The notes beneath the pieces are model-generated. The model had not been told where the DNA came from, did not search any database, and saw only the letters and a program-made list of their open reading frames with translations. DNA of 49,357 nt from positions 1-49,357 of the IMG/VR virus record IMGVR_UViG_3300022750_000017; one strand, given 5' to 3'. This DNA comes from a virus. The first letter of the stretch is position 1, and each line of letters opens with the position of its first letter. Position numbers and translations under genes: made by a program. Below, piece after piece: positions 37,851 through 45,104 of the stretch.

Positions 37851-37927
37851 TTACCGGGGCAGGTTGCTAATCCTGCCGACCTCCGCCGTGTAAGGGCGGT
37901 ACTCTGTAGCATGTGAGCTACCGGAAA
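37851..37927 (-). tRNA. tRNA-Val-like (anticodon TAC) with non-canonical D and T loops
   Basis: On the minus strand: acceptor TTTCCGG/CCGGTAA (one mismatch), TA at positions 8-9, D stem GCTC/GAGT, a perfect anticodon stem CCGCC/GGCGG with loop CTTACAC (anticodon at 37892-37890), variable loop AGGTC and a GC-rich T stem GGCAGG/CCTGCC. The D loop (ACATGCTACA) lacks GG and the T loop (ATTAGCAA) lacks TTC; instead they contain TGCTA and TAGCA, which are exact complements. CCA is not encoded. Confidence 0.6.
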
Positions 37928-38042
37928 GCTTTGCGGCTCGCCTAACCATTACCCTCGAATACTACTAGTGGGGCAGGGACAACATGGCTGGCTGAGATTT
38001 CGGCTACATCCGCTTCGCCTTGAGGAAAGCCCCGTGTTAGTA
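37928..38042. other. Structured non-coding spacer between tRNA-like genes
   Basis: No gene is seen here. Several inverted repeats occur: GGGGC with GCCCC (near 37970-38034), a TGGCTGA/TTCGGCTA hairpin around 37985-38004, and CTAAC with GTTAG at the ends. The size would hold another tRNA, but I could not build convincing anticodon and T arms. It may be a decayed tRNA. Confidence 0.35.
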
Positions 38043-38150
38043 TTGCACGTAAGGGATTTGAACCCTTGGAGGCCGACATCAAACGGCCCATTGCGGCCTT
38101 TGTCAACCCCTATAGCAATGTCACCAATAGCCCACTCTGGCAACGCGCAA
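38043..38150 (-). tRNA. 108-base class II tRNA-like gene with enlarged anticodon arm
   Basis: On the minus strand: acceptor TTGCGCG/CGTGCAA (seven pairs, one G-T), TT, a Ser/Leu-like D arm (GCCAGAGTGG then GGT), a six-pair anticodon stem CATTGC/GCAATG, a variable-arm stem GGCCG/CGGCC and a canonical T arm AAGGG-TTCAAAT-CCCTT. The anticodon loop would be 20 bases instead of seven, so no anticodon can be named. No CCA is encoded. It might be an intron-like or expanded tRNA, or a pseudogene. Confidence 0.5.
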
Positions 38151-38157
38151 TTAGGTG

Positions 38158-38454
38158 TTAGTTAGCCGCGTCGATCTGGCGCTTAACGCCACCCTTGCGA
38201 CCGTTATTGTCATGATCCAGTGGGTCACCCTTAGCCTCATCACCAGCCGCACGTTCCCGCGCAAGCTCATTCTGACGATCAACGGCAGTCGGCATGTCCG
38301 AGGCGGTCACTTCGCCATCCTGCTTTGCGGCCCATGCTTCGAGAGCCTTGGCACGCAGCACAGGGCTAACGTTCTCTGGAAAGGTGGTCATATTGCCCTC
38401 GACATAGCCAGCGGCTTCTAGGTCTTTGAGTTCTGCGCTTGTGAGTTTAGCCAT
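38158..38454 (-). CDS. Small hypothetical protein, 98 aa
   Basis: The protein starts MAKLTSAELKDLEAAGYVEG, then carries a charged, probably disordered tail (GDEAKGDPLDHDNNGRKGGV). It is the last gene before the tRNA-like cluster. Possible virion or packaging accessory; unproven. Confidence 0.65.
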   Translation of the reverse strand: MAKLTSAELKDLEAAGYVEGNMTTFPENVSPVLRAKALEAWAAKQDGEVTASDMPTAVDRQNELARERAAGDEAKGDPLDHDNNGRKGGVKRQIDAAN

Positions 38455-38469
38455 GGTGGTTATCCTGTG

Positions 38470-38718
38470 TTAGTCGGTGTCTGAGGTTGCAGGGGTAACG
38501 GATGGCGCGGTCTCAGGTTCCTCACTCGCCACCGGCTCCAGCTCATCCACCGAGAGCCCAAACCGCAAATACGTCTGCAGCCTAGCCTCAATCTCCAGCC
38601 CGTTCAAGTGCTTCGCTGTTAGATAATTCGTGCCGTGCATCGTGTTGTATTCAAGCACCATGTCGGCGCGTACACGGTCGCGGGCGTCCTTGATGTCGGA
38701 GAGGGTGTAGCTAGGCAT
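38470..38718 (-). CDS. Small hypothetical protein, 82 aa
   Basis: The protein (MPSYTLSDIKDARDRVRADM) contains YNTMHGTNYLTAKHLNGLEI and an acidic, Pro/Thr-rich tail. It overlaps the upstream gene by eight bases. Function unknown. Confidence 0.65.
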   Translation of the reverse strand: MPSYTLSDIKDARDRVRADMVLEYNTMHGTNYLTAKHLNGLEIEARLQTYLRFGLSVDELEPVASEEPETAPSVTPATSDTD

Positions 38719-38962
38719 TGGGCGGCTCCGGCTTCAATATTGAGATAAGCGCGCCGTCGCCCATAATATCATCGACAAACCCCTGATCATCAAAGCGGAA
38801 ATTATCCCACGACCAAATGACCGGGTAAACGCACTTAGACTCATGAACCAAACAGAACGTAACGCCATAGTCGTCAACAGAACTTGAGATAACCACAACA
38901 GTTTTCGGCAATAAGGCATTAGCCCAATCGTCAAATTCGTCTCTTGACGAAAACTTCATCAC
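38711..38962 (-). CDS. Small hypothetical protein, 83 aa
   Basis: The protein (MMKFSSRDEFDDWANALLPK) is acidic with strands KTVVVISSSV and VTFCLVHESKC. Start could be either of two adjacent ATGs (38962 or 38959). The upstream terminase stop overlaps it. Unknown function. Confidence 0.65.
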   Translation of the reverse strand: MMKFSSRDEFDDWANALLPKTVVVISSSVDDYGVTFCLVHESKCVYPVIWSWDNFRFDDQGFVDDIMGDGALISILKPEPPNA

Positions 38963-40425
38963 CGTCTCCTCCTAATTCCAGGCGCAACTATGCCATCTTC
39001 GTCCGATACTGGCAAGGGGGTTGTGAGGTCGGCAGGTTTACCAGCCAACATGCGATCGATCAACTGCCCAACCAAGCCCAAGGCGTCAACCTGATCGTCA
39101 TGCACACCCACCGGGAAACTCATCATCTCGGTGATTAGATCGCTCAACCACGGGGCGTCCTTGGACACGTACAGCCCTCGTGTAGCTATGAGCCCACGAA
39201 ATGACTGCGCACGGATCGCCTTGTCGCCTCGCGTCGGGAACTGCTCACGGCTAACGTATGCGCCACGGCTTAGCTGCGCCCGCGTCAAGAATGGGCCAAC
39301 GCCAGACTTGATCTGTCCGGTTTCCTCAGCCCAGCCGATGGGCTTCCATTTCTGCACTAGATCGCAGAACGCCTCAACCCAAACGTCAGAGCTAGCCTGT
39401 GCCCGCCACAGGTCCATCAGCCACGGCTTGCCCTCTGGATCAAGCCCCACCACAGCGTGAACGGTGTAGTCGCCACCATTGCTCGTCACAGCGTAGTCAG
39501 ACCCGCCATACAGTCGCAGCGTAGCCCGGTCAGGCATGCTATCGACTTGGTGTATCCATTCGAGCTTGAAGTAGTCGCCTGTCTCAGGGCTTGGCCGTTG
39601 CTGATAAAGCGCAGACCAGTCACGCGGAGGAAGTGCGCGCTTAATCCGCTCTAGCGCCGGAATGTCGTACTGCTCAGGCCAAAGCGCCGTGCCCTCATCG
39701 GAAATAGCGGGCAAGTCTAGAACTACCCAATCCTCGTGCTTATGCTCGATCTGCAGCCAGCCCGCTAGATCGTCCTCGTGCCAGCGCGTCTGGATGACCA
39801 CGATACGCCCTCCAGGCATTAGGCGAGTATATGCCGTCGAGGTGTACCAATCCTTGGTTTTCTTGCGTATTACCTCGCTTTCGGCTTCCTCACGGTTTTT
39901 CACAGGGTCATCGATGAGCAGCAGATGCGCGCCACGCCCAGTTAGAGGCCCACCAACGCCCACAGCGTAAAATGCGCCACGTTGGCTTGTCGAGTGCTCG
40001 AAACCGCCGCTATTGCCCTCCACAGCGAAGCGTGAGCTAGCGCGGCTGTCACCTGACAGAGATACGCCGGGAAACACAGCCTGAAAACTCACGTCCTCAA
40101 TCTGGCGTTTAACCTTGCGGCCAAAGTCGTCAGCCAAATCCTGCCCATAGGTTGCTGTGACGATGTAGTGGTTTGGATTTCGCCCAAGATACCACGCGGG
40201 GAAAAACTCAGACGCCAGCATGGATTTGCCATGACGCGGCGGCATGGTGATCATTAGCCGGGTTATGTCACCGCGCTCAACGGCTTCAAGGTGTCGCGCG
40301 ATGAGCAGATGGTGCTTGGCTAGCTGGTACTGCGGCCACTGATATGCGGCGTAGCTGACTAGGCGGGAGAATGCGTAATCTTCTGCTGATAGCTTGCGGG
40401 GGACGTCGATGACAAGTTCGGTCAA
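38959..40425 (-). CDS. terL: Terminase large subunit
   Basis: The 488-residue packaging motor has an ATPase domain with Walker A-like MPPRHGKS (61-68), Walker B LLLIDD (168-173) and a coupling motif near VVIQTRWHEDD, and a RNaseH-like nuclease domain with YGGSDYA (Asp about 309) and HDDQVDA (about 443). It pumps DNA into proheads and cuts concatemers, with the small subunit at 40982-41452. A circularly permuted genome fits headful packaging, but that is inference. Confidence 0.93.
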   Translation of the reverse strand: MTELVIDVPRKLSAEDYAFSRLVSYAAYQWPQYQLAKHHLLIARHLEAVERGDITRLMITMPPRHGKSMLASEFFPAWYLGRNPNHYIVTATYGQDLADDFGRKVKRQIEDVSFQAVFPGVSLSGDSRASSRFAVEGNSGGFEHSTSQRGAFYAVGVGGPLTGRGAHLLLIDDPVKNREEAESEVIRKKTKDWYTSTAYTRLMPGGRIVVIQTRWHEDDLAGWLQIEHKHEDWVVLDLPAISDEGTALWPEQYDIPALERIKRALPPRDWSALYQQRPSPETGDYFKLEWIHQVDSMPDRATLRLYGGSDYAVTSNGGDYTVHAVVGLDPEGKPWLMDLWRAQASSDVWVEAFCDLVQKWKPIGWAEETGQIKSGVGPFLTRAQLSRGAYVSREQFPTRGDKAIRAQSFRGLIATRGLYVSKDAPWLSDLITEMMSFPVGVHDDQVDALGLVGQLIDRMLAGKPADLTTPLPVSDEDGIVAPGIRRRR

Positions 40426-40539
40426 AGTCAGCCTATTGACTTATAAATCTGGACGCTAAATATGTCACTTGAGTTCTTCCCCTAACGGCGTCGAACCTAT
40501 CGAGGCTTCGGACGCTGAGCCAGCATAGCAAATCAGCGT

Positions 40540-40728
40540 TCATGAATTTCTATAATCACGTAACCACAGTTCAACCGTTCGCGCAGCTCCTCCGACATTC
40601 ATTTCTTTCATCAGCTCAATAGCGCGATCTTTAGTAATTTTCTTTGACATTAATAGCTTATGGCAAGCGCAAGTCCTCAGATACTGACGGTCTAGCCTGC
40701 CTGTATCCCAATTCCTGTATCCGTTCAT
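40540..40728 (-). CDS. Small protein between the terminase genes, 62 aa
   Basis: ATG 40728 lies one base after the stop of the upstream gene. The protein (MNGYRNWDTGRLDRQYLRTC) is basic with a CACH motif and a helical C-terminus (DRAIELMKEMNVGGAARTVE). The longer open frame upstream is the shadow of the neighbour. Function unknown. Confidence 0.6.
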   Translation of the reverse strand: MNGYRNWDTGRLDRQYLRTCACHKLLMSKKITKDRAIELMKEMNVGGAARTVELWLRDYRNS

Positions 40729-40729
40729 C

Positions 40730-40912
40730 TCAGTTCCACCACTGACCATCGCTCGTGCACCAGTTCGCTGGCGTTTCAATCTTAGCTTCAACAGCAGCGC
40801 GGATGCAGTAGCCTTCACGGCCAACCAACTTAACAGCCTTAGCTGCAACAGCGTCACGAGTGTTTGCGGTTGCGATGATTGCTTTGGTGTTGATGTCGAG
40901 TGCGTTGAACAT
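40730..40912 (-). CDS. Small protein between the terminase genes, 60 aa
   Basis: The protein (MFNALDINTKAIIATANTRD) continues AVAAKAVKLVGREGYCIRAA and ends NWCTSDGQWWN. It fits a compact alpha/beta fold. The preceding GAGAAGAA is a good ribosome site. Function unknown. Confidence 0.7.
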   Translation of the reverse strand: MFNALDINTKAIIATANTRDAVAAKAVKLVGREGYCIRAAVEAKIETPANWCTSDGQWWN

Positions 40913-40981
40913 TTCTTCTCTCCGGTTGATGACCCTTTATCCCACACGCTTGCGCACACGTCAACAGGTTATTTCAACTAT

Positions 40982-41452
40982 TTATGAGTTAGCGAGTGCT
41001 GCGGCTGCAACTGCTGCGTCTCGCTGTTCCTTGGTCATAACTTCGATTGAACCGCTATGAACCGTTTCCACCTTATCGCGCCACTGAACGGGCCTGCGGT
41101 TCTTGAGCCAGAAAATGGCAGCTGTCGTGTCTGTTGGAGCATACCTTCTCACCTCCACAACCTCGATACGCTCCTCAGTTGCGCTGAGCTTAACCTTGAA
41201 TGCCTGCTCCTCGACGTACTCAAAGCCAGTAGCCTTTTGGAACAATCCACGCTCAACCCTGGCGTCAGCTTCCTCCTTACCGGCCTTTAGGGCCTGACAA
41301 AAGTCTTCGTGATCTAACTTCCAACGATAGACCGTCCGAGTGGACACGCAAAAGAAATCGGCTATCTCGCTATCGGTCGCGCCAAGTCGGCAAAGCTTCT
41401 CAGCTTGCTGCACATAATCGTCGCTGTACTCGGTAGGTCTGCCGGTAGTCAT
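40982..41452 (-). CDS. terS: Terminase small subunit
   Basis: The 156-residue protein has an N-terminal helix-turn-helix (GATDSEIADFFCVSTRTVYR, about 24-43), a central oligomerisation helix (ALKAGKEEADARVERGLFQK) and the C-terminal AIFWLKNRRPVQWRDK typical of this family. It recognises the packaging start site and feeds DNA to the large subunit. It is the first leftward late gene, downstream of the mirrored promoter. Confidence 0.9.
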   Translation of the reverse strand: MTTGRPTEYSDDYVQQAEKLCRLGATDSEIADFFCVSTRTVYRWKLDHEDFCQALKAGKEEADARVERGLFQKATGFEYVEEQAFKVKLSATEERIEVVEVRRYAPTDTTAAIFWLKNRRPVQWRDKVETVHSGSIEVMTKEQRDAAVAAAALANS

Positions 41453-41585
41453 GGTTGTCCTCTTACCCCCAAATACCTAGCACGTTGCATGGCTCTGCGC
41501 AAGGGCCGTCGCGTAAAGCGGGCAGCGATAGCTAGTCGGGTCTATCGCTCACTCAGACCAAATGGGTTCATCGTAATTTGGCGAT
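41453..41585. other. Leader of the leftward late operon
   Basis: No convincing gene is seen in these bases. They would be the untranslated leader of transcripts that start near 41592 and run left into the small terminase gene. A short inverted repeat near 41521-41560 (GCGATAGCT and GGTCTATCGC) could fold in the RNA. Confidence 0.35.
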
Positions 41586-41737
41586 ACAGTTCTACTCCTT
41601 ACTATAAACCCCCATTAAACTCATAAGGAAGTTATATTCTAATACATTAGACGGCCTATTGCATTGTACGGTCATATGGGTTAGAATATGAGTTGTACTT
41701 ATATTTAGTGGGAGTATATAGTAAGGTTCAGAACTGT
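41586..41737. promoter_or_regulatory. Mirrored pair of divergent promoters
   Basis: Two 57-base units face away from each other (plus 41681-41737, minus 41642-41586). Both begin TTAGAATAT, have TATAGTAAGG exactly 36 bases after the unit's start and then AGAACTGT three bases later; 41 of 57 bases match. TATAGT would be the -10 of each, with starts near 41730 and 41592. There is no good -35, so an activator at TTAGAATAT is plausible. They would drive the late operon to the left and the replication operon to the right. Confidence 0.6.
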
Positions 41738-41782
41738 TAAAATCTGGAAATTATCTATATAATTCAAAGGAAACAGATTATC

Positions 41783-42283
41783 TTGCAAAACTCCAAAATC
41801 CCAGCCGGAAGACCGAGATCGGCGGCTCTGCAACATTTATCAAACCTAGCTGCAGCTAACTCTGATGAGTGCCAGTGGCCGCTTAACGATCAAAAAAACA
41901 TAATTTGGATCACAGGGTCACGAACACCACGATATATTTCATGCACAATCGTTAACGGAACTGCTCCTGATGGAATGGTCCCTGTGCAGATTTGTGGTGT
42001 TTTGGGATGCGTAAATGGCCGTCATTGGCGGTGGGGAACTATGGAAGAATCCCTAAAAAATCGAAGATTTAAAGACAGGAAAGGCGGTCTAAATCCTAAT
42101 TCAAAACTCAATTGGGAGTACGTCCGAGCAATCCGTGCAATCAAATGGGAAGGTGGCGACCACCGGATGAGGGTAGCTGCAAGCTACGGAATTAGTTTGC
42201 GCACACTTAACGCAGTCATAAAAAACTGGATTTGGAAAGCCGAAGATATGCCATCTGTAGCCTGTGAAGGGGATGAATTTTGA
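41783..42283 (+). CDS. Degenerate HNH-like protein, TTG start
   Basis: The 166-residue protein has an HNH-like core, QICGVLGCVNGRHWRWGTME, followed by KGGLNPNSKLNWEYVRAIRA and a helix-turn-helix end, as in phage HNH proteins. The first catalytic His (usually in xHLCG) is Gln and the NP of NPxH is NG, so cutting may be lost. Start TTG 41783 is 12 bases after AAAGGA. The gene is more AT-rich than its neighbours, which suggests transfer. Confidence 0.65.
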   Translation: MQNSKIPAGRPRSAALQHLSNLAAANSDECQWPLNDQKNIIWITGSRTPRYISCTIVNGTAPDGMVPVQICGVLGCVNGRHWRWGTMEESLKNRRFKDRKGGLNPNSKLNWEYVRAIRAIKWEGGDHRMRVAASYGISLRTLNAVIKNWIWKAEDMPSVACEGDEF

Positions 42284-42564
42284 GTTTCAATGATTTTCAA
42301 TTGGGGTTCATTTACAGATTCAAGAAGCTGATGAGCCCTTATGATATGGGCCAAGTTATGGGAGTTGGAAAACAGTCTGTTGAGAAAGCCATATTTCTTA
42401 TGCGGAGTGTGAAGCGCGACAAATACCCTGTTTCAGATCAAGAGCGCCTCGCTAAAGAATATATGAAAACTAGGTTCGATAGTGAGATATTGGCCTTCGC
42501 CTTCGCTTTCGATGCGTGCCTAGATATTCCTGGCGCTACTAATTTGTACAAGGAACTCAAATGA
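42280..42564 (+). CDS. Hypothetical protein, TTG start, 94 aa
   Basis: TTG 42280 overlaps the upstream stop (TTGA), with GAAGGGG before it. The protein (MSFNDFQLGFIYRFKKLMSP) has a helix-turn-helix-like segment (SPYDMGQVMGVGKQSVEKAI, about 19-38) and may bind DNA. Unknown role. Confidence 0.65.
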   Translation: MSFNDFQLGFIYRFKKLMSPYDMGQVMGVGKQSVEKAIFLMRSVKRDKYPVSDQERLAKEYMKTRFDSEILAFAFAFDACLDIPGATNLYKELK

Positions 42565-42815
42565 CCAAACCAGATTGGTGCCCTGCGGATGTGTGGGACG
42601 CGGCGCACACTGCTATCATGGATGAAACCTATACTGATGCGCATGTAAATTATTTACATCACTCAGTAGCCCGCGCCATCCTTGCCGAACGTGAGCGGGC
42701 TTTGGAGGAGGCGGCTGTCGCCTGTGGCAGCTTTCTAATGCTCAATAGCAATGTGGATGTGTACAAAGTCGTCGCATGCGAGGAAGCCATCCGCGCCCTA
42801 AAGGAAACACCATGA
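42561..42815 (+). CDS. Small phage protein, 84 aa
   Basis: The protein (MTKPDWCPADVWDAAHTAIM) has AERERALEEAAVACGSFLML and ends EEAIRALKETP, a helical layout common in small phage proteins. The partial gene at 1-192 has a similar C-terminal half. ATGA overlaps on both sides. Confidence 0.75.
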   Translation: MTKPDWCPADVWDAAHTAIMDETYTDAHVNYLHHSVARAILAERERALEEAAVACGSFLMLNSNVDVYKVVACEEAIRALKETP

Positions 42816-43120
42816 CCAACAAAAACCTAATCGAGCGGCTTAGAAAGTCATCCCGCCATTTCTACTGGGATGTCGAAACTGAAAAAGAGATTGTCTTTCC
42901 AAAGCCCTTTAACCGGGATGGGAACGAAGCCGCCGCGCTGATCGAACAACAGGAGGCGGTTATTACAAGTCAGACCGATTGCATCGCAGCTTTATCCAAA
43001 GCCCTTACCGCGATGCTTCCTGAGCATAATACGCATGAACAGCATTTAAGGCCCGACTTTGAGACATGCGAACAGGCTAGATTATTCCTCCTCGCAGCCA
43101 AAACCCATTTGGGAGAGTGA
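42812..43120 (+). CDS. Small helical protein, 102 aa
   Basis: Start ATG 42812 overlaps the previous stop. The protein (MTNKNLIERLRKSSRHFYWD) contains NEAAALIEQQEAVITSQTDC, a coiled-coil-like layout seen in ea-type phage proteins. Function unknown. Confidence 0.75.
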   Translation: MTNKNLIERLRKSSRHFYWDVETEKEIVFPKPFNRDGNEAAALIEQQEAVITSQTDCIAALSKALTAMLPEHNTHEQHLRPDFETCEQARLFLLAAKTHLGE

Positions 43121-43121
43121 G

Positions 43122-43295
43122 ATGGCTAAACATCGATACTACCTGGAGGATGGCATGGGAATTATCTCTATCCAAACGCGCAAGACCAAGCCTACCATGG
43201 GAAAGGTCATTACAGCTGATGGAGAAAAATGGCAGGTCTGGTACATCGAGTGGATGGGTGACGACTGCAATGCTCGGTGTGAGCGGGTTAAATGA
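43122..43295 (+). CDS. Small beta-rich protein, 57 aa
   Basis: ATG 43122 follows the upstream stop with GGGAGAGTGAG in front. The protein (MAKHRYYLEDGMGIISIQTR) has VITADGEKWQVWYIEWMGDD and a short Cys/Arg tail. Its stop overlaps the next ATG. Unknown function. Confidence 0.65.
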   Translation: MAKHRYYLEDGMGIISIQTRKTKPTMGKVITADGEKWQVWYIEWMGDDCNARCERVK

Positions 43296-43474
43296 AAGTC
43301 CCCATCACCGACCAAATCACCGAAGCCCGCCGCTGGCTGAGTGTGCTGCCTGCGGGTCCGAGGCGGGATGCGTGTGAGGGGGTGGTGCTGACGTTGGAGT
43401 TTATGAAAACCTACAGAGACGAGTTCTACGAGTTTATGGCTGAAGGAGCAAGAAATGACCGGAGCCAGCGTTAA
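43292..43474 (+). CDS. Small conserved protein (allele B)
   Basis: The 60-residue protein (MKVPITDQITEARRWLSVLP) is the allele B version of the TTG-started gene at 189-362; here the start is ATG. Only the last few residues differ clearly. It overlaps the following gene by 20 bases. Confidence 0.8.
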   Translation: MKVPITDQITEARRWLSVLPAGPRRDACEGVVLTLEFMKTYRDEFYEFMAEGARNDRSQR

Positions 43475-43757
43475 AATAACAAACACAGAGACGGGCGAAA
43501 GCCGCATTTACCTCGATGAATATTTCGACGGCGAAACGGGCGTTTGGGCATACGAGGACGGCAATCAATCCTGCGATTGCAACCGTAGCCTGTATTTCGA
43601 ATATGCTCACGGCATAAGCCCGCAAGACGCGGATATGGCAGAATGCTCAACTGTAGGAAATGTCTACCGTATTGATAGCATTTTTTGGGATGGCCGGTTT
43701 TGGATGTCTGAGCTAAAGCCCAACATTACCCTTGACACTCCCGCAACAGCAATCTAA
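43455..43757 (+). CDS. Hypothetical protein, 100 aa
   Basis: ATG 43455 follows AAGGAG. The protein (MTGASVKITNTETGESRIYL) has acidic and aromatic strands with CDC (CDCNRSLYFEYAHG) and ends within the promoter at 43732. It replaces the Cys-rich protein of allele A at the same place. Function unknown. Confidence 0.75.
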   Translation: MTGASVKITNTETGESRIYLDEYFDGETGVWAYEDGNQSCDCNRSLYFEYAHGISPQDADMAECSTVGNVYRIDSIFWDGRFWMSELKPNITLDTPATAI

Positions 43758-43760
43758 AAC
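43732..43760 (+). promoter_or_regulatory. Sigma70-type promoter (allele B)
   Basis: TTGACA (43732-43737), 17 bases, TAAAAC (43755-43760), matching the element at 643-671. AAGGAG and ATG 43789 follow. Confidence 0.6.
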
Positions 43761-43788
43761 AAACGCAGAGATTAAGGAGAGATAGAGA

Positions 43789-44007
43789 ATGTACGCAGAC
43801 CTCCCGCCAAGAACGCCAGAACAAGAACGCCAATACCAAGTTTATCTCGTGCATAAAGAGAAGCAGGATAAAATTGATGCTCTACGTAACGCCGCGCCTG
43901 ACCTACTGGAAGCGCTTCTAGACGCGAAGTATGCGTTGTACGGCAACGGTCCGGCTAACCCCAAGATGCTTGCAGCAATCTCTAAGGCTCAGGGGGAGCG
44001 CAAATGA
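43789..44007 (+). CDS. Small helical protein, 72 aa
   Basis: The protein (MYADLPPRTPEQERQYQVYL) contains LRNAAPDLLEALLDAKYALY, a motif typical of small phage proteins of unknown role. It is inserted here relative to allele A. ATGA overlap with the next gene. Confidence 0.75.
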   Translation: MYADLPPRTPEQERQYQVYLVHKEKQDKIDALRNAAPDLLEALLDAKYALYGNGPANPKMLAAISKAQGERK

Positions 44008-44489
44008 CCACCCACAGCGCCACTCTTAAAAAGATCAACCTCGCCGGTGTCGTTGAATACGCTCCACGCATTCACATCAATGATGTCGAATATCAGCGCG
44101 TCGGTGTTCCTAGTGCGTTTAACTGGACCCCCGCCATGTCCGCCGTATTCCCGGTGCGGCTTACGATGTCGCAGCTTACCGCGATGTGGGATGCTTTGCA
44201 TGGTGCGGCTGAGTATGAGGAGCTTGGTTCTAAATCCGTCTGCGCTTGGCCGGATTGCACGTGTCCAACTGAGTCTTATTGCAAGCCTTCCGTTCCAAAG
44301 CCTCTTGCTGAGGAAAAGCCTAACGCTGACGGTTGGATTATTTGGTATATTGGTTACGCAGTGCCAAAGGGTCTCGTTGATGTTCGCACTGTAAGTAAGG
44401 GAGATTTTCTTGGCGTCTCTAGCTCTGGCATCGAGTGGTCTGCTATGGATAGCGGATATAGCATAACGCACTGGCGTCCCGCCAAATGA
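44004..44489 (+). CDS. Phage protein with WTPxMSAVFPVRL core (allele B)
   Basis: The 161-residue protein shares only its middle (WTPAMSAVFPVRLTMSQLTA) with 701-1165. The N-terminus differs, and after a Cys-containing insert (CAWPDCTCPTESYC) the C-terminal part (DGWIIWYIGYAVPKG) is a diverged version of the GWxEW module. This shows recombination within the gene. Function unknown. Confidence 0.8.
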   Translation: MTTHSATLKKINLAGVVEYAPRIHINDVEYQRVGVPSAFNWTPAMSAVFPVRLTMSQLTAMWDALHGAAEYEELGSKSVCAWPDCTCPTESYCKPSVPKPLAEEKPNADGWIIWYIGYAVPKGLVDVRTVSKGDFLGVSSSGIEWSAMDSGYSITHWRPAK

Positions 44490-44686
44490 CCACTCTCCAC
44501 ATCATTCGCGACGACGAACCAATCCTAGTCCACCTAGACTGGCAAAGCTGCGATGACCAAATCTGGGGCTTAACAGCCCACACCCGCACCGGCCTCGCCA
44601 TCCCCCTATCCCCCACCGAAGAAAACGACGCTCTAGAGAAAATCTACTCTGAGATGCCTTCGGTTAATTATTATGAGCTTTATTGA
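44486..44686 (+). CDS. Small acidic conserved protein (allele B)
   Basis: The 66-residue protein is almost identical to that at 1162-1362, with only a few changes (for example GLTAH for GVTAH). ATGA overlap with the upstream gene. Confidence 0.85.
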   Translation: MTTLHIIRDDEPILVHLDWQSCDDQIWGLTAHTRTGLAIPLSPTEENDALEKIYSEMPSVNYYELY

Positions 44687-44696
44687 GGATAATGAG

Positions 44697-45104
44697 ATGA
44701 TCGTAGAAGTTGGCGAATTTTACAAGACTCGTGATGGCCGGAAGGTTGGACCTATGAAAATTTGGGGTTCTGCGACAGACGCCGATACTGGCGATGTTCT
44801 ATTCGATACGATGGCCGAAGGTTTTACATCGTATTGTTGGCGTAAGAGCGGTGAAAATGGGGATAGCCAAGTAGAGGGTTTTGATTACCTAGACCTCGTA
44901 GCCCTCTGGCAAGAACCCACCTCTCAAGGCCCCGTCCGCACCAAGACTGTGAAAGAGGTGGTGCCTGGTAACTACGGGATCGTATTTGTGCGCAAGCTGT
45001 CACGTGGAGCCGAGATTGGCATTCAAGGCCACTTCCATACTGCCACCGAACTCCGCGCCGCCGCAGCTACCCTACTCGAAATTGCAGAGGCTTTGGAAGA
45101 ATGA
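44697..45104 (+). CDS. Conserved phage protein, exchanged N-terminal domain (allele B)
   Basis: ATG 44697 gives 135 residues (MIVEVGEFYKTRDGRKVGPM). The C-terminal half (PTSQGPVRTKTVKEVVPG, then TELRAAAATLLEIAEAL) matches 1374-1760, but the first half is unrelated, another sign of domain swapping. An ATG at 44673 lies inside the upstream gene and lacks a ribosome site. Function unknown. Confidence 0.75.
   Translation: MIVEVGEFYKTRDGRKVGPMKIWGSATDADTGDVLFDTMAEGFTSYCWRKSGENGDSQVEGFDYLDLVALWQEPTSQGPVRTKTVKEVVPGNYGIVFVRKLSRGAEIGIQGHFHTATELRAAAATLLEIAEALEE

Noticed and set aside
37928-38042. A further tRNA in the spacer of the tRNA-like cluster
   Set aside because: Some stems pair, but no consistent set of acceptor, anticodon and T arms could be built on either strand.
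38043-38150. Group I intron in the 108-base tRNA-like gene
   Set aside because: Only 13 extra loop bases are present, far too few for a self-splicing intron.
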